DNA of 51,869 nt, from assembly GCA_024697845.1 (NCBI GenBank), contig JAILRZ010000050.1, forward strand, positions 1 through 51,869, written 5' to 3'. The notes beneath the pieces are model-generated. The model saw only the letters and a program-made list of their open reading frames with translations. It had not been told where the DNA came from and ran no database searches. Below are positions 40,332 to 49,618 of the stretch, piece by piece; positions within the stretch are counted from its first letter, which is position 1; the number at the start of each line of letters is the position of its first letter. Position numbers and translations under genes: made by a program. The stretch is from Eubacterium sp. (lineage in GTDB: Bacteria > Bacillota > Clostridia > Lachnospirales > Lachnospiraceae).

Positions 40332-42143
40332 ATGAAGAGAAAGAAGGGACTGGCGGTATTGTGCTCTGCAGCAATGGTGGTGACTACTGTGCTGTCCGGA
40401 TTTAGTACCAAAGCTGAGGAAACTGAAAAGTTTCCGTTTAAACTGCAGGCACCGAAATATACGTCTATTGCATTGCTTGGAACAGATTCGAATACCTCGA
40501 TGAGTTATTCCTACAGTATGGAAGAAGATATGTGTTCGTTTCTGGCAAAAAAAGAAACAGATAGAGAAGAATATGATGCAACGCTGAAAGAATATGGCTA
40601 TGATGAACTTTGGGTAAATGTTCAGATGGACTGGGCAATTGATGACCCGACAGATTGGAAATATACTTCATATTGGGATAACGATGGAATGGATGAGGAA
40701 TACCGAATGCGTGTGGATCCATGGTCTGTGCTCAGTGAAACTCCGGGAGTGCAATCAGTCAATCAATTTTGGTGTTTGAGAGGGTTTAATTCTTCTGAAT
40801 GGAGTGGTTATGATGTGACCCCGGGACTGAGCTCTGTTTTAAAGCCGGGACAATATGAGGTTCTCGGATATGATGAAGGTGTTGTGAATGAAATTAATAT
40901 TGACTGGAGTAAACATACGCTATATGCAAGATCACGATATCGGGTTACAACGAGAGCAGAGGGACGGGATGATGAGGTGACGTTTTCATCATGGTCCGGA
41001 GTTGCATCTTATGGAAAGGATGGAGAATCTATTCCGATTTACACGAAGAATAATGTAAGTCCACCGGATGTATCCAATTTAAGAATTGCCGGAGATGAAG
41101 AATATAATGGAGCACCGGTTGCCTATGTGACTTTATCGGTTCCGGATGCTTTGCGAAAAACGATGACTCATCTGCAAATTCATGGCGGAGGAGCCAGACT
41201 GGAAATGGAAGGTCGAGTTCAGGGAACCAGCGAATGGAAAACAATCAGCGGTGAATTTGAAGTAAAATCCGGAGATATGTGGATTCCGTTAAGCTACCTG
41301 CAAGGAGAAAAAACAATTAATGCAGGTACTCCAATTGAACTTCGATTCCGTTATTGGGTGAATCAAAACCGATTTTGGAATGGCGAGGAAATATCAAATT
41401 TCTATACCAATTACTCAAAAATACTAAAAATTAACACTCCGGAAATTCCGGCAGTCAATCATGGTACGGGAAATGATACAGCACCATCAGAACCGGCTAT
41501 TTCATCCGCAAGCGCTGGAGCATCTCAGAACCAGGTAAGAAAATTTGTCACCGGACTTAAGAACGATAATGATCCGAAAGGAACCAAGTTCAGTTTTCTT
41601 CTTGGAAAGCAGAAAAAAGTGAAAAAAAATTCTATTTCATTGACCTGGAAGAAAGCGAAAAATGCATCTACGTATGTGATTTATGGTGCAAAGTGTGGCA
41701 AGAAAAACCATTATCAGCCAATTAAGACAGTGAAAACGAATTCATTTACGCAAACCGGTCTTGCAAAGGGAACATATTATAAATATTTAGTTGCTGCGTT
41801 TGACAAGAACAACAAGCTTCTTGGAATGTCCAACACCATTCATATTGCCACAAAGGGTGGAAAGGTATGTAACTTTAAAAAAGTAACCAGTGCTGCAAAA
41901 AAGAGCAAAGTTACCTTAAAGAAAAAAGGTGCAACGTTTAAACTGAAAGGAAAAGGCGTTAAGGAATCCAAGAAACTGAAAGTGAATGTACATCGCAAGA
42001 TTCGGTATGAATCAGAAAACAGTAAAATTGCAACGGTAGATAAGTCAGGAAAAATCAAGGCAAAGAAAAAAGGAAAATGTATCATTTATGTCTATGCTCA
42101 AAATGGTGTATTTCAGAAGGTTACGGTAACTGTAAAAAAATAG
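40332..42143 (+). CDS. Secreted protein with FnIII and Ig-like (BIG2) domains
   Basis: 603 residues. A signal peptide (about 1-28, ending STKA) leads to a large unknown region (about 35-375) with many aromatic and acidic residues. A Ser/Ala linker (about 380-405) is followed by an FnIII-like module (about 430-515; AKNASTYVIYGAKCGKK) and a bacterial Ig-like group 2 domain (about 520-603; SENSKIATVDKSGKIKAKKKG). The C-terminal half is very Lys-rich while the N-terminal part is acidic. It has its own promoter and terminator. No enzyme motif is recognised; a surface adhesin is possible. Confidence 0.7.
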   Translation: MKRKKGLAVLCSAAMVVTTVLSGFSTKAEETEKFPFKLQAPKYTSIALLGTDSNTSMSYSYSMEEDMCSFLAKKETDREEYDATLKEYGYDELWVNVQMDWAIDDPTDWKYTSYWDNDGMDEEYRMRVDPWSVLSETPGVQSVNQFWCLRGFNSSEWSGYDVTPGLSSVLKPGQYEVLGYDEGVVNEINIDWSKHTLYARSRYRVTTRAEGRDDEVTFSSWSGVASYGKDGESIPIYTKNNVSPPDVSNLRIAGDEEYNGAPVAYVTLSVPDALRKTMTHLQIHGGGARLEMEGRVQGTSEWKTISGEFEVKSGDMWIPLSYLQGEKTINAGTPIELRFRYWVNQNRFWNGEEISNFYTNYSKILKINTPEIPAVNHGTGNDTAPSEPAISSASAGASQNQVRKFVTGLKNDNDPKGTKFSFLLGKQKKVKKNSISLTWKKAKNASTYVIYGAKCGKKNHYQPIKTVKTNSFTQTGLAKGTYYKYLVAAFDKNNKLLGMSNTIHIATKGGKVCNFKKVTSAAKKSKVTLKKKGATFKLKGKGVKESKKLKVNVHRKIRYESENSKIATVDKSGKIKAKKKGKCIIYVYAQNGVFQKVTVTVKK

Positions 42144-42151
42144 GATGATTG

Positions 42152-42192
42152 AATACGGGTGGAATTGCTTTGGAAATTCTGCCCGTATTTTT
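42152..42192 (+). terminator. Intrinsic terminator
   Basis: AATACGGG pairs with CCCGTATT, with an inner GAATT/AATTC stem, then TTT. Confidence 0.85.
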
Positions 42193-42209
42193 GGTGAATG
42201 GAGAGAATA

Positions 42210-42863
42210 ATGAAATATAATAGTACAATTCGAGGAAAATTTCATAGTAGGCCAAACCGTTTTATTGCCAAGGTTTGGATTGATGGAAAATTGGAAACAG
42301 TTCATGTAAAAAATACCGGACGTTGCAAGGAGTTGCTTCTTCCGGATAGTGATGTGATTTTGGAAATCAGTGACAATCCAAATCGAAAGACGAAATATGA
42401 TTTGATTGCTGTTTATAAGGAAGGATTCGGTCTAATCAATATGGATAGTCAGGCTCCGAATAAAGTGGCGTTGGAATGGCTGAAAAAACAGTCTTACGAT
42501 TATGTCAAACCGGAATATACATATGGGGATTCCAGAATTGATTTTTACATGGAAAAGGGTGAGGAAAAGTATCTCATGGAAGTGAAAGGCTGCACCTTGG
42601 AAATTGATGGAGTGGGCTATTTTCCGGATGCTCCAACAGAGCGAGGGGTAAAACATCTGCGGGAACTGACAAAGGCAGTAGAGCAGGGATTTCATTGTAT
42701 GATTGCTTTTGTAATTCAGATGGAAGGAATTGATCGTGTGCTTCCAAATGTGGATACTCATCCGGAATTTGGAACTGCAATGGAAGAAGCGGTGGCCGCA
42801 GGCGTTCAGGTGTTATTCCTGTGTTGTAAAGTGGAGGAAGATTCTTTGGAAATTCTTTCTTGA
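42210..42863 (+). CDS. sfsA: SfsA family DNA/RNA nuclease-like protein
   Basis: 217 residues from the ATG at 42210, with GGAGAG upstream; the ATG at 42198 precedes the site. An OB-like N-terminal part with RFIAKVWIDGKLETVHVKNTGRCKELL is followed by a restriction-endonuclease-like domain with SRIDFYMEKGEEKYLMEVKGCTLE, holding the D...E-x-K catalytic pattern, and FPDAPTERGVKHLREL. The family was named for a sugar-fermentation effect in E. coli and is proposed to be a nuclease; the cellular role is unclear. Confidence 0.93.
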   Translation: MKYNSTIRGKFHSRPNRFIAKVWIDGKLETVHVKNTGRCKELLLPDSDVILEISDNPNRKTKYDLIAVYKEGFGLINMDSQAPNKVALEWLKKQSYDYVKPEYTYGDSRIDFYMEKGEEKYLMEVKGCTLEIDGVGYFPDAPTERGVKHLRELTKAVEQGFHCMIAFVIQMEGIDRVLPNVDTHPEFGTAMEEAVAAGVQVLFLCCKVEEDSLEILS

Positions 42864-42944
42864 ATGAGGGTGTGAAAGAGAACAAAGGTGTGATAAAATT
42901 GTGGAAGAGAGAAAAAAGACATTTGTTGAAAGAGGAGAGAAAAA

Positions 42945-43364
42945 ATGAAGATTGTTAAAAAATTACTAGTAGCTTTTATTTTGATTCTTGTGGTTTCACT
43001 AGGATGGGTAGGATATGTTTCAAGTGCATCCTATAGATATCTAAAAGAGTATGGTTATGGTACTGGGGAGATTCCAAAAGTTTTAGCGGTATATTTTCAT
43101 CTCAGTGATGGATACACAGTAAAAAAAGAAAAGGATGGACAGAGCTTGTTTATTGGAAATGCAGATTCATCCTATTACGAAGAATCCTGGAACCCAAAGT
43201 GCTATCAGTGTGTTGATCGTGAAGGTCAGGATCTATTCTTTGAAACAAAAGTCGGTGCGCCAAAACCGGAAAAGTTTGAAATTAGTAGCACAGAAAAATC
43301 TTGTCATTGGTTTGGAATATATTTGATGACTAACGGACAGACAGTAGAGAATGCCAAGGAATAA
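42945..43364 (+). CDS. Small membrane-anchored hypothetical protein
   Basis: 139 residues. One N-terminal hydrophobic segment (about 5-25; LLVAFILILVVSLGWVGYV) works as a signal or anchor. The outer part has aromatic-rich strands (YHFLSDGY-like YFHLSDGYTVKKEK) and three cysteines (two in CYQCVD and one in KSCHWFG), which may form a disulfide. The ribosome site GAGGAGAGAAAAA is good. I do not recognise a family. The next gene, a transporter, follows after 21 bases. Confidence 0.65.
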   Translation: MKIVKKLLVAFILILVVSLGWVGYVSSASYRYLKEYGYGTGEIPKVLAVYFHLSDGYTVKKEKDGQSLFIGNADSSYYEESWNPKCYQCVDREGQDLFFETKVGAPKPEKFEISSTEKSCHWFGIYLMTNGQTVENAKE

Positions 43365-43385
43365 TCATGTTAGGAGAAATCAAAA

Positions 43386-44318
43386 ATGAATGAGAGTAAG
43401 TGGGAAAAATTGCCAATGATGATTTTCGGAGCAATGATTTGTTGCTTCCTTTGGGGATCGGCTTTTCCTTGTATTAAGACAGGATATCAGTTGTTTCACA
43501 TTCTGGGAGGCGACACTGCTTCACAGATTTTGTTTGCAGGATGTCGGTTTACGCTTGCGGGAATGATGGTGATTCTTTTTTCCAGTATTACCAATCGTCA
43601 ATTTACGAAACCAAAACATCCGAGAAGAATTGCTACCCTGAGTGCGTTTCAGACTGTAACACAGTATATCTTTTTCTATATTGGTTTGGCACATACGACA
43701 GGGGTGAAATCTTCAATTATCACAGGATCAGGAACATTTTTGACGATACTTGTCTGTTGTTGGGGCTTTAAGCAGGAAGAACTGACTATGAGAAAAATCA
43801 TTGGTAGTGTTCTTGGATTCGCGGGAATTATTTTGGTTAATTTAAATGGAAGTACCATTGATTTTGACTTTTCCATTCAGGGAGAAGGATTTGTTTTTAT
43901 TGCCGCTTTTTGTACTGCTATGGCATCCGGATATATTAAAAAGTTTTCCGCGGATTCCGATGTGGTAATGCTTAGTGGCTATCAGTTTTTCTTTGGTGGA
44001 CTGGTTATGGCAATCGTAGGCTTTTTCATAGGAGGACGTTTACATGGATTCTCCCTTGCAGGAATGTGCCTATTGTTATATATGGGATTTATTTCAGCAA
44101 TGGCGTATACCCTTTGGGGAATTTTATTGAAATATAATGATGTATCAAAAGTATCTACATGTAAGTTTATGAATCCAGTGTTCGGCGTGATTTTATCCTT
44201 CTGGATTCTGGGGGAAAATAATCAATTGGGCTGGCAGGTTGTTGCTGCATTAGTCCTAGTATGTTTTGGAATATTTATTGTGAACCATCAAAGTAAAACA
44301 GAGGTAACGAATAGTTAG
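43386..44318 (+). CDS. EamA/DMT family transporter
   Basis: 310 residues, ten hydrophobic helices in two repeats of five, the drug/metabolite transporter fold. The opening FGAMICCFLWGSAFPCIKTGYQ and the first-repeat end GFAGIILVNLNG are typical of EamA. It may export or import a small metabolite or amino acid across the cytoplasmic membrane; the substrate cannot be told. The ribosome site is TAGGAGAAAT. It is followed after 11 bases by a flavodoxin gene. Confidence 0.9.
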   Translation: MNESKWEKLPMMIFGAMICCFLWGSAFPCIKTGYQLFHILGGDTASQILFAGCRFTLAGMMVILFSSITNRQFTKPKHPRRIATLSAFQTVTQYIFFYIGLAHTTGVKSSIITGSGTFLTILVCCWGFKQEELTMRKIIGSVLGFAGIILVNLNGSTIDFDFSIQGEGFVFIAAFCTAMASGYIKKFSADSDVVMLSGYQFFFGGLVMAIVGFFIGGRLHGFSLAGMCLLLYMGFISAMAYTLWGILLKYNDVSKVSTCKFMNPVFGVILSFWILGENNQLGWQVVAALVLVCFGIFIVNHQSKTEVTNS

Positions 44319-44329
44319 GAGGTAGTTTT

Positions 44330-44803
44330 ATGGCAAAAACAATTGTAACTTATTTTTCAGCAAGCGGTGTTACCGAAAAAGTAGCGAAGGAACTGGCAAA
44401 AATCGCCGATGCAGATTTGTTTGAAATCAAGCCACAGATTCCATACAGCAATGCAGATTTGAAATGGATGAATCCTTTGGCACGATGCAACAAAGAAAAA
44501 TTTGGAAAGAAGGATGTACCGGTAGAAGGTTGTGTGGAACATATGGAGGAATATGACCTGATTTTAATTGGATTTCCAATCTGGTATTATGGAGCACCGA
44601 ATGTTGTAAATACATTTGTGAAGGACTATGATTTTTCGGGAAAGAAGATTGCCTTGTTTGCAACTTCCGGAGGAAGTGATATCGGAAAGTCTGCTGAGAA
44701 ACTGAAACCGTACCTTAGTGATACGGCAGAAATTATTTCATCCAAACTGTTTCGCGCATCTGACGGAGAAGATGTGTTGAAAGAATGGATTGACAGTTTA
44801 TAA
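44330..44803 (+). CDS. Flavodoxin
   Basis: 157 residues. The FMN phosphate loop lies at the N-terminus (TYFSASGVTEKVAKELA, residues about 6-22). YDLILIGFPIWYYGAPNVVNTF gives the second FMN contact with the stacking aromatic residues. KKIALFATSGGSDIGKS is the third. It belongs to the flavodoxin_4-like group often encoded near reductases. It acts as an electron carrier or small flavoprotein reductase in the cytoplasm. The ribosome site is TAGGAGGTAG. Confidence 0.9.
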   Translation: MAKTIVTYFSASGVTEKVAKELAKIADADLFEIKPQIPYSNADLKWMNPLARCNKEKFGKKDVPVEGCVEHMEEYDLILIGFPIWYYGAPNVVNTFVKDYDFSGKKIALFATSGGSDIGKSAEKLKPYLSDTAEIISSKLFRASDGEDVLKEWIDSL

Positions 44804-44817
44804 ACAAGAGAGGGTAT

Positions 44818-46242
44818 ATGGGAAAAGAAATATTAAACTTATTGAATTCGGTTGACGAGGTAATGTATTACCCAATTCTGATTATTGTCATGGCTATTGC
44901 AGGTGTTTATTTCACCGTCCTTACAAGAGGAGTTCAAATCAGAATGTTTTTAGAATCCTGTCGGTTGATTATGGAACCGTCAGGAGATGGAAAGGTATCA
45001 TCCTTTCAGGCATTAATGGTTTCTACAGCATCTCGTGTAGGAACGGGAAATATTATCGGGGTTTCTACGGCAATTTGTTTGGGGGGACCGGGAGCATGTT
45101 TTTGGATGTGGGTGATGTGTATTATCGGAGCAGCCTCAGCTTTTATGGAAAGTACCCTGGCACAGATTTATAAACGAAAAGATAAGAACGGAGCCTGTTA
45201 TGGTGGACCAGCTTATTATATTGAAAAGGCACTTCATGCACACTGGTTAGCTGCAATGTTTTGTGTTTTCCTAATTGCAACTTATGCAATTGGATTTAAT
45301 TTGCTTTGCTCCTATAATCTGCAATCAACTTTTGAAGTGTATTCTTTTTATGATAAATCCACAACACCGATGGTGATTGGACTGATTTTGGCTGTATTGG
45401 TAGGATATTGCCTGCTGGGAGGCGGAAAGAGGATTGTTAAGTTGACAAGTATTATTGTTCCGTTGATGGGAGTGTCCTATGTAATCATTTCCCTGATTGT
45501 CATTGTTTTTCATATCAAGCATGTTCCGGCTATGTTTATGGAAATCATCAGAGATGCTTTTGATTTTAAAGCAATTTTCGGAGGAGTGGCAGGTTCCTGC
45601 CTGATTTATGGTATTAAAAGGGGCTTGTATTCCAATGAAGCCGGTGTGGGTTCTGCACCCAATGCGTCAGCATCCGCACACGTCAGTCATCCGGCAAAGC
45701 AGGGACTGGTCCAGACGCTTTCGGTTTATATGGATACGTTGTTACTTTGTACCGCAACTGCATTGATGTGTTTGGCCAGTGGTGTGCCACATACGAAAGA
45801 AGTATCCGGAGCAATGTATGTGCAAAATGCAATTTCTACAGTGTTTGGAAAAATAGGACCGTTGTTTATTACTGTAGCAATGATTTTATTTGCTTTTACC
45901 ACTTTGCTTGGAAACCTGTATTATGTTGACAATGCAATTATCTTTTTAAATCACAAAAAGGAACCATCAAACCGGTTTAAAGTAATTTTTAAAATTGTCT
46001 GTGTGGGAGTAATCTTCTTTGGAACAATGATTCCAATGGATGCAGCCTGGGCTATGGCAGATATTACTATGGGAGGGATGACACTAATTAACCTTCCTGC
46101 ATGTATGCTTTTAGGAAAGGTTGCCATTGATGCATTAAGAGATTATGAAAAACAAAAGAAGGAAGGAAAGAATCCGACCTTTAGAGGAGCTAATATCGGC
46201 TTGGATGAAAATGAATTGGAATATTGGAATTTTGATGAATAA
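44818..46242 (+). CDS. Alanine/glycine:cation symporter (AGCS family)
   Basis: 474 residues with about 10-11 membrane helices. Family marks include STASRVGTGNIIGVSTAICLGGPGACFWMW near the start, YSNEAGVGSAPNASASAH in the middle, and LLGNLYYVDNAIIFL near the end. It takes up alanine, glycine or a related amino acid with Na+, which would suit a Na+ bioenergetic cell. The start has a GAGAGGG site. It ends before a bidirectional terminator. Confidence 0.93.
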   Translation: MGKEILNLLNSVDEVMYYPILIIVMAIAGVYFTVLTRGVQIRMFLESCRLIMEPSGDGKVSSFQALMVSTASRVGTGNIIGVSTAICLGGPGACFWMWVMCIIGAASAFMESTLAQIYKRKDKNGACYGGPAYYIEKALHAHWLAAMFCVFLIATYAIGFNLLCSYNLQSTFEVYSFYDKSTTPMVIGLILAVLVGYCLLGGGKRIVKLTSIIVPLMGVSYVIISLIVIVFHIKHVPAMFMEIIRDAFDFKAIFGGVAGSCLIYGIKRGLYSNEAGVGSAPNASASAHVSHPAKQGLVQTLSVYMDTLLLCTATALMCLASGVPHTKEVSGAMYVQNAISTVFGKIGPLFITVAMILFAFTTLLGNLYYVDNAIIFLNHKKEPSNRFKVIFKIVCVGVIFFGTMIPMDAAWAMADITMGGMTLINLPACMLLGKVAIDALRDYEKQKKEGKNPTFRGANIGLDENELEYWNFDE

Positions 46243-46245
46243 AGT

Positions 46246-46276
46246 CAAAGAGTAAGCACATTGTTGCTTACTCTTT
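46246..46276. terminator. Bidirectional terminator between convergent genes
   Basis: AAAGAGTAAGCA pairs with TGCTTACTCTTTT. A-rich and T-rich flanks serve both the symporter (plus) and the CDF gene (minus); the stem covers the CDF stop codon at 46268-46270. Confidence 0.85.
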
Positions 46277-47185
46277 TGGATTTACATGAATCATAATATG
46301 TTTCACTTTAGGAAAGGTAGTTTCAATTTCAGAATGAACATTTTCAGCAATGTTGTGAGCTTCTTTTAATGAGAGGGAAGCGTCCAGACTGATTTCTAAA
46401 TCTACATAAATTTTATTCCCAAAGATTCGCGTCTGAATTAAATCAATTCCCAAAACGTCCGGATGACTTAGGATACAATCCCGTAAAGCATTTTCCGTTG
46501 CTTCATCGCAGCTGTGATCGACTAATTTGTCCATAGCATCTTCAAAAATTTCCACCGATGCTTTGACAATAAATAAGAAAATTACGATACTTGCAATAGG
46601 GTCTGCAATCGGAAAACCAATCCTTGCGCCAAGAATTCCAAGAAAGGCTCCCACGGATGACAATGCATCGGAACGATGATGCCATGCATCAGCCATCAGG
46701 GCACTGGAGTCTATTTTTTTTGCATAGACTTTGGTGTACTGAAACATCAACTCTTTGGAAAAAATGGAAAACACTGCTACAACCAAGGCAAAGGTCCCAG
46801 GGGTTTTCAGGCTGGAATATTCTCCGCCGATAATGGTGTTGATTGCACGAACGCCAATGGATAAGCCGGTTAAAAATAAAATGATGGACAGTACAATGGC
46901 AGCCACACATTCCATTCGTTCATGACCATATGGATGATCTTTGTCAGATTCTTTTGCTGCCATTTTCACACCGATAATAACCACAATCGAACTGAATACA
47001 TCGGAAGCCGAATGAACAGCATCACTTACCATGGCGGAAGAATGTGCAAATAAACCGGCAATGAGTTTTAACAAAGAGAGTAGTGTGTTTCCAAAGATGG
47101 AAACAAGGGAGACACGCTTCGCAATTCGGGTAAATTCCGGCGTGGAAGTTGCTCCGGTTGAGGTGATTTCAAGTTTGTGATTCAT
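46268..47185 (-). CDS. Cation diffusion facilitator family transporter
   Basis: 305 residues, six membrane helices (about 25-215) and a C-terminal cytoplasmic domain (about 220-305). Metal-site residues are visible in VSDAVHSASDVFSS (helix 2) and MADAWHHRSDALSS (helix 5), both of the form expected for Zn2+, Fe2+ or Mn2+ exporters. The C-domain ends KHIMIHVNPKE. The ribosome site on the minus strand is GGAGGGAATT. It is the last gene of the minus-strand operon behind two ABC permeases, 21 bases after the previous gene. Confidence 0.93.
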   Translation of the reverse strand: MNHKLEITSTGATSTPEFTRIAKRVSLVSIFGNTLLSLLKLIAGLFAHSSAMVSDAVHSASDVFSSIVVIIGVKMAAKESDKDHPYGHERMECVAAIVLSIILFLTGLSIGVRAINTIIGGEYSSLKTPGTFALVVAVFSIFSKELMFQYTKVYAKKIDSSALMADAWHHRSDALSSVGAFLGILGARIGFPIADPIASIVIFLFIVKASVEIFEDAMDKLVDHSCDEATENALRDCILSHPDVLGIDLIQTRIFGNKIYVDLEISLDASLSLKEAHNIAENVHSEIETTFPKVKHIMIHVNPKE

Positions 47186-47206
47186 AGTAATTCCCTCCTA
47201 AGGATA

Positions 47207-48412
47207 TTATTGCTTGATAGTTGTTTCTTTCCGGCGAAGGTTTGGAAGAAGGAAAATCAGGATTCCAATCAAGCCAACGCCTAACATTATCATTCGTGCC
47301 AAAAGTGAATGGTTTCCACGCATTCCGTAATTAACCGGTAAAATCCACTTGATGTAACGGTTCGGCGGAAATGCAGATTGTACGTTAATAAATACCGGAC
47401 AAAGAATCATATTTACTACGATAAATAATGGTAGGATTGCTACAAACTGATTCAGGTTTCGGAATAATTTCTGAATCAGTGCAATGAAACCGACAACCAT
47501 CAATACGTATAAAATGGTATTGTAGATTTCCATGGCAATGCTGTCCGTGGTCCCTGAAATCAGAATGCCGAAGAAACCTACGATTCCGGAAATTCCGGTA
47601 GGAATCAGAAGGTATAAGTAAGATAGGACACTTCTTTGCCTAAGTGGAATAGAACCAAAGACACCGGACTCAATGTCACGAAACAGTAGGATTGCTCCGG
47701 TCATTGCAGCCAGGAGAATTAGCACGTATACCAATCCGCGAACCGGAAGGGTTAAATAGGAAGAAGAACTATCCTTTCCCACTAATGTGTTTTCAGTCCC
47801 ATCAGCATAATAAAATTTAAAGAAGTCAATGGAAAGATTATCGTATTGATTCCGATAGCCTAATAATTCTTCCCAATCACTTTCGGAAAAATCTTTTACA
47901 AAGTTACTGGTCTCCATAAAATGTTTCTCTGCAATTAAAATAAAATCATTATAAATTTCAGAGAATATAATCTCATTGGCAAGCTTTACAAAGGCTCGAT
48001 CTTCCAGAAAACAGCATTCTACAATGGAGTGACCGTGCGGAAGCCCTTTGTATTGGTGTTTTACATAGTTGGTCAAATGAGTTTTGAAATCTGCAGGAAA
48101 ATAATAGCCGCAGAATGCGTTTCCGTTTTGCACTTCCCGTTCCATCATTTCCCGAGAGGAAACTTCGTAAAACTGAATGGCATTGCTTTTTCGTTTACAA
48201 AGGGAAGCAATTGCTTCATCCGCAATAGGATTGGCGCCCTTCTGATCTTCAAAAAGCACTACCTGCATCATTCGTTCATCTTCCCCGGACATGTTTTTTA
48301 AAGCCAGAGAGAAGAATGGAATCGAGAGAATGGTCAGTACAAATAATGGTTTTTTAAAATAGCGTTTGGTTAGCAAGAGTAGCCAGACCAAATAGTTTTT
48401 CAATTGGTTCAT
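47207..48412 (-). CDS. ABC-2 type transporter permease
   Basis: 401 residues. One membrane helix near the N-terminus (about 22-40), a long outer domain (about 45-220) and five to six helices at the C-terminal end (about 225-390) give the ABC-2/YhgE-like layout. It pairs with the permease at 48428 as a half-transporter. The start has AAGGAGATATTT. The substrate is unknown; exporters of this shape move lipids, drugs or peptides. Confidence 0.85.
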   Translation of the reverse strand: MNQLKNYLVWLLLLTKRYFKKPLFVLTILSIPFFSLALKNMSGEDERMMQVVLFEDQKGANPIADEAIASLCKRKSNAIQFYEVSSREMMEREVQNGNAFCGYYFPADFKTHLTNYVKHQYKGLPHGHSIVECCFLEDRAFVKLANEIIFSEIYNDFILIAEKHFMETSNFVKDFSESDWEELLGYRNQYDNLSIDFFKFYYADGTENTLVGKDSSSSYLTLPVRGLVYVLILLAAMTGAILLFRDIESGVFGSIPLRQRSVLSYLYLLIPTGISGIVGFFGILISGTTDSIAMEIYNTILYVLMVVGFIALIQKLFRNLNQFVAILPLFIVVNMILCPVFINVQSAFPPNRYIKWILPVNYGMRGNHSLLARMIMLGVGLIGILIFLLPNLRRKETTIKQ

Positions 48413-48427
48413 AAATATCTCCTTATC

Positions 48428-49618
48428 CTATCTTCGGAAACGGTAGTTTCGAATGCAAACAGTGCCAATAATCAGTACAAGAGTATGGGCAAGAATTAAT
48501 AAAAACTGTAGGATGTTGAAATGATGAATCATACAGTTTTGTGCGTATTCCAGCATAATTCTTGTAATCAAACCTTTCGAAAGAGAAAGGAAAGAATGTG
48601 GAAGCATTGACAATGGGAAGAAAAATCCGGAAAGGAATCCCATAGATGCTATAAGAACAAACAGCGCCAAAATTGCATTCGCTGTATTTTCAATCAGTTC
48701 ATAAACAAAAATTAACAATCCACAGATTGGAAGAAGAACAATGTAGGAGCAAAGAGTTCCAATAAAATATTCCGGTTTAAACAGGAGTACGCCCAAAGAA
48801 ATCAGTAAGTACAGGAAACTGTAGCAGGTTAATAATGCTCCGAATCTTGCAAGAATCTGATAGGTTGCGGAAACACCGGAAGCCTTCAATTTCTTTTCCA
48901 AATCTAATTGATGTTTTGATAAGAAACCGGAACTTTGTAATCCCAGTAGCAAGAATATAAGTATAATTCCAACACACAAGTAGTAGGTGACAAAAGGAAT
49001 GTTATCTGTTGGAGTCAACATCTTGTTATAGTATATGTTGCTTCGTTGCATCAAATGATTAAGAAACGGAAGGGAAAGAGCTACATCCTGCTCGGTTCCC
49101 TGAACAATGTTTCTGTTTTGCAGATATTCCCGCATAGAGTAGAAACAACGCTCGGAAAGCTCCACATAATTGGTTGCCACCTTGGTCATATCGGTTACAA
49201 CAAAACTGATTACAGTGGCGGGAGCAGAACCGTATCGGATATCGATTTTGGTATCTTCTCCGTTAATCATTTTTTCAATAAAATCATCCGGGACAACAAA
49301 GGCGATATCATAACGACCTTGATTGAGTCCGTCAAGGGCTGTATCAAAATCGACTTCATCCAAATGTAAACGAGTTTTCCCGTTGGTGACTTCCTCTAAG
49401 GTTTGTAGAACCAATCCGGTGTAATTGTTTTTTTCTGGCTCAACTACAGCAACCCGATAACTGCTTGGATCATTATTAAATTGTTTCTGGATTCCGAAAG
49501 AAATCACCGACAGGCCAATAATAACACCGATGAAAATAGCCATTCCAATCAGCATGGAAGGAATGGATGAAATGGCCCGTTTCAGTTCTAATCGAAATAA
49601 TATTTTTCTTTTATCCAT
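48428..49618 (-). CDS. ABC-2 type transporter permease
   Basis: 396 residues, same layout as its neighbour: helix 1 at about 18-42, outer domain about 45-215 (RYDIAFVVPDDFIEKMINGE), and about six helices from 220 to 390. It overlaps the ATP-binding gene by 8 bases, so the three form one transporter. The two permeases are clearly related in design but diverged. The ribosome site AAAGGAACG lies within the ATPase gene. Confidence 0.85.
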   Translation of the reverse strand: MDKRKILFRLELKRAISSIPSMLIGMAIFIGVIIGLSVISFGIQKQFNNDPSSYRVAVVEPEKNNYTGLVLQTLEEVTNGKTRLHLDEVDFDTALDGLNQGRYDIAFVVPDDFIEKMINGEDTKIDIRYGSAPATVISFVVTDMTKVATNYVELSERCFYSMREYLQNRNIVQGTEQDVALSLPFLNHLMQRSNIYYNKMLTPTDNIPFVTYYLCVGIILIFLLLGLQSSGFLSKHQLDLEKKLKASGVSATYQILARFGALLTCYSFLYLLISLGVLLFKPEYFIGTLCSYIVLLPICGLLIFVYELIENTANAILALFVLIASMGFLSGFFFPLSMLPHSFLSLSKGLITRIMLEYAQNCMIHHFNILQFLLILAHTLVLIIGTVCIRNYRFRR

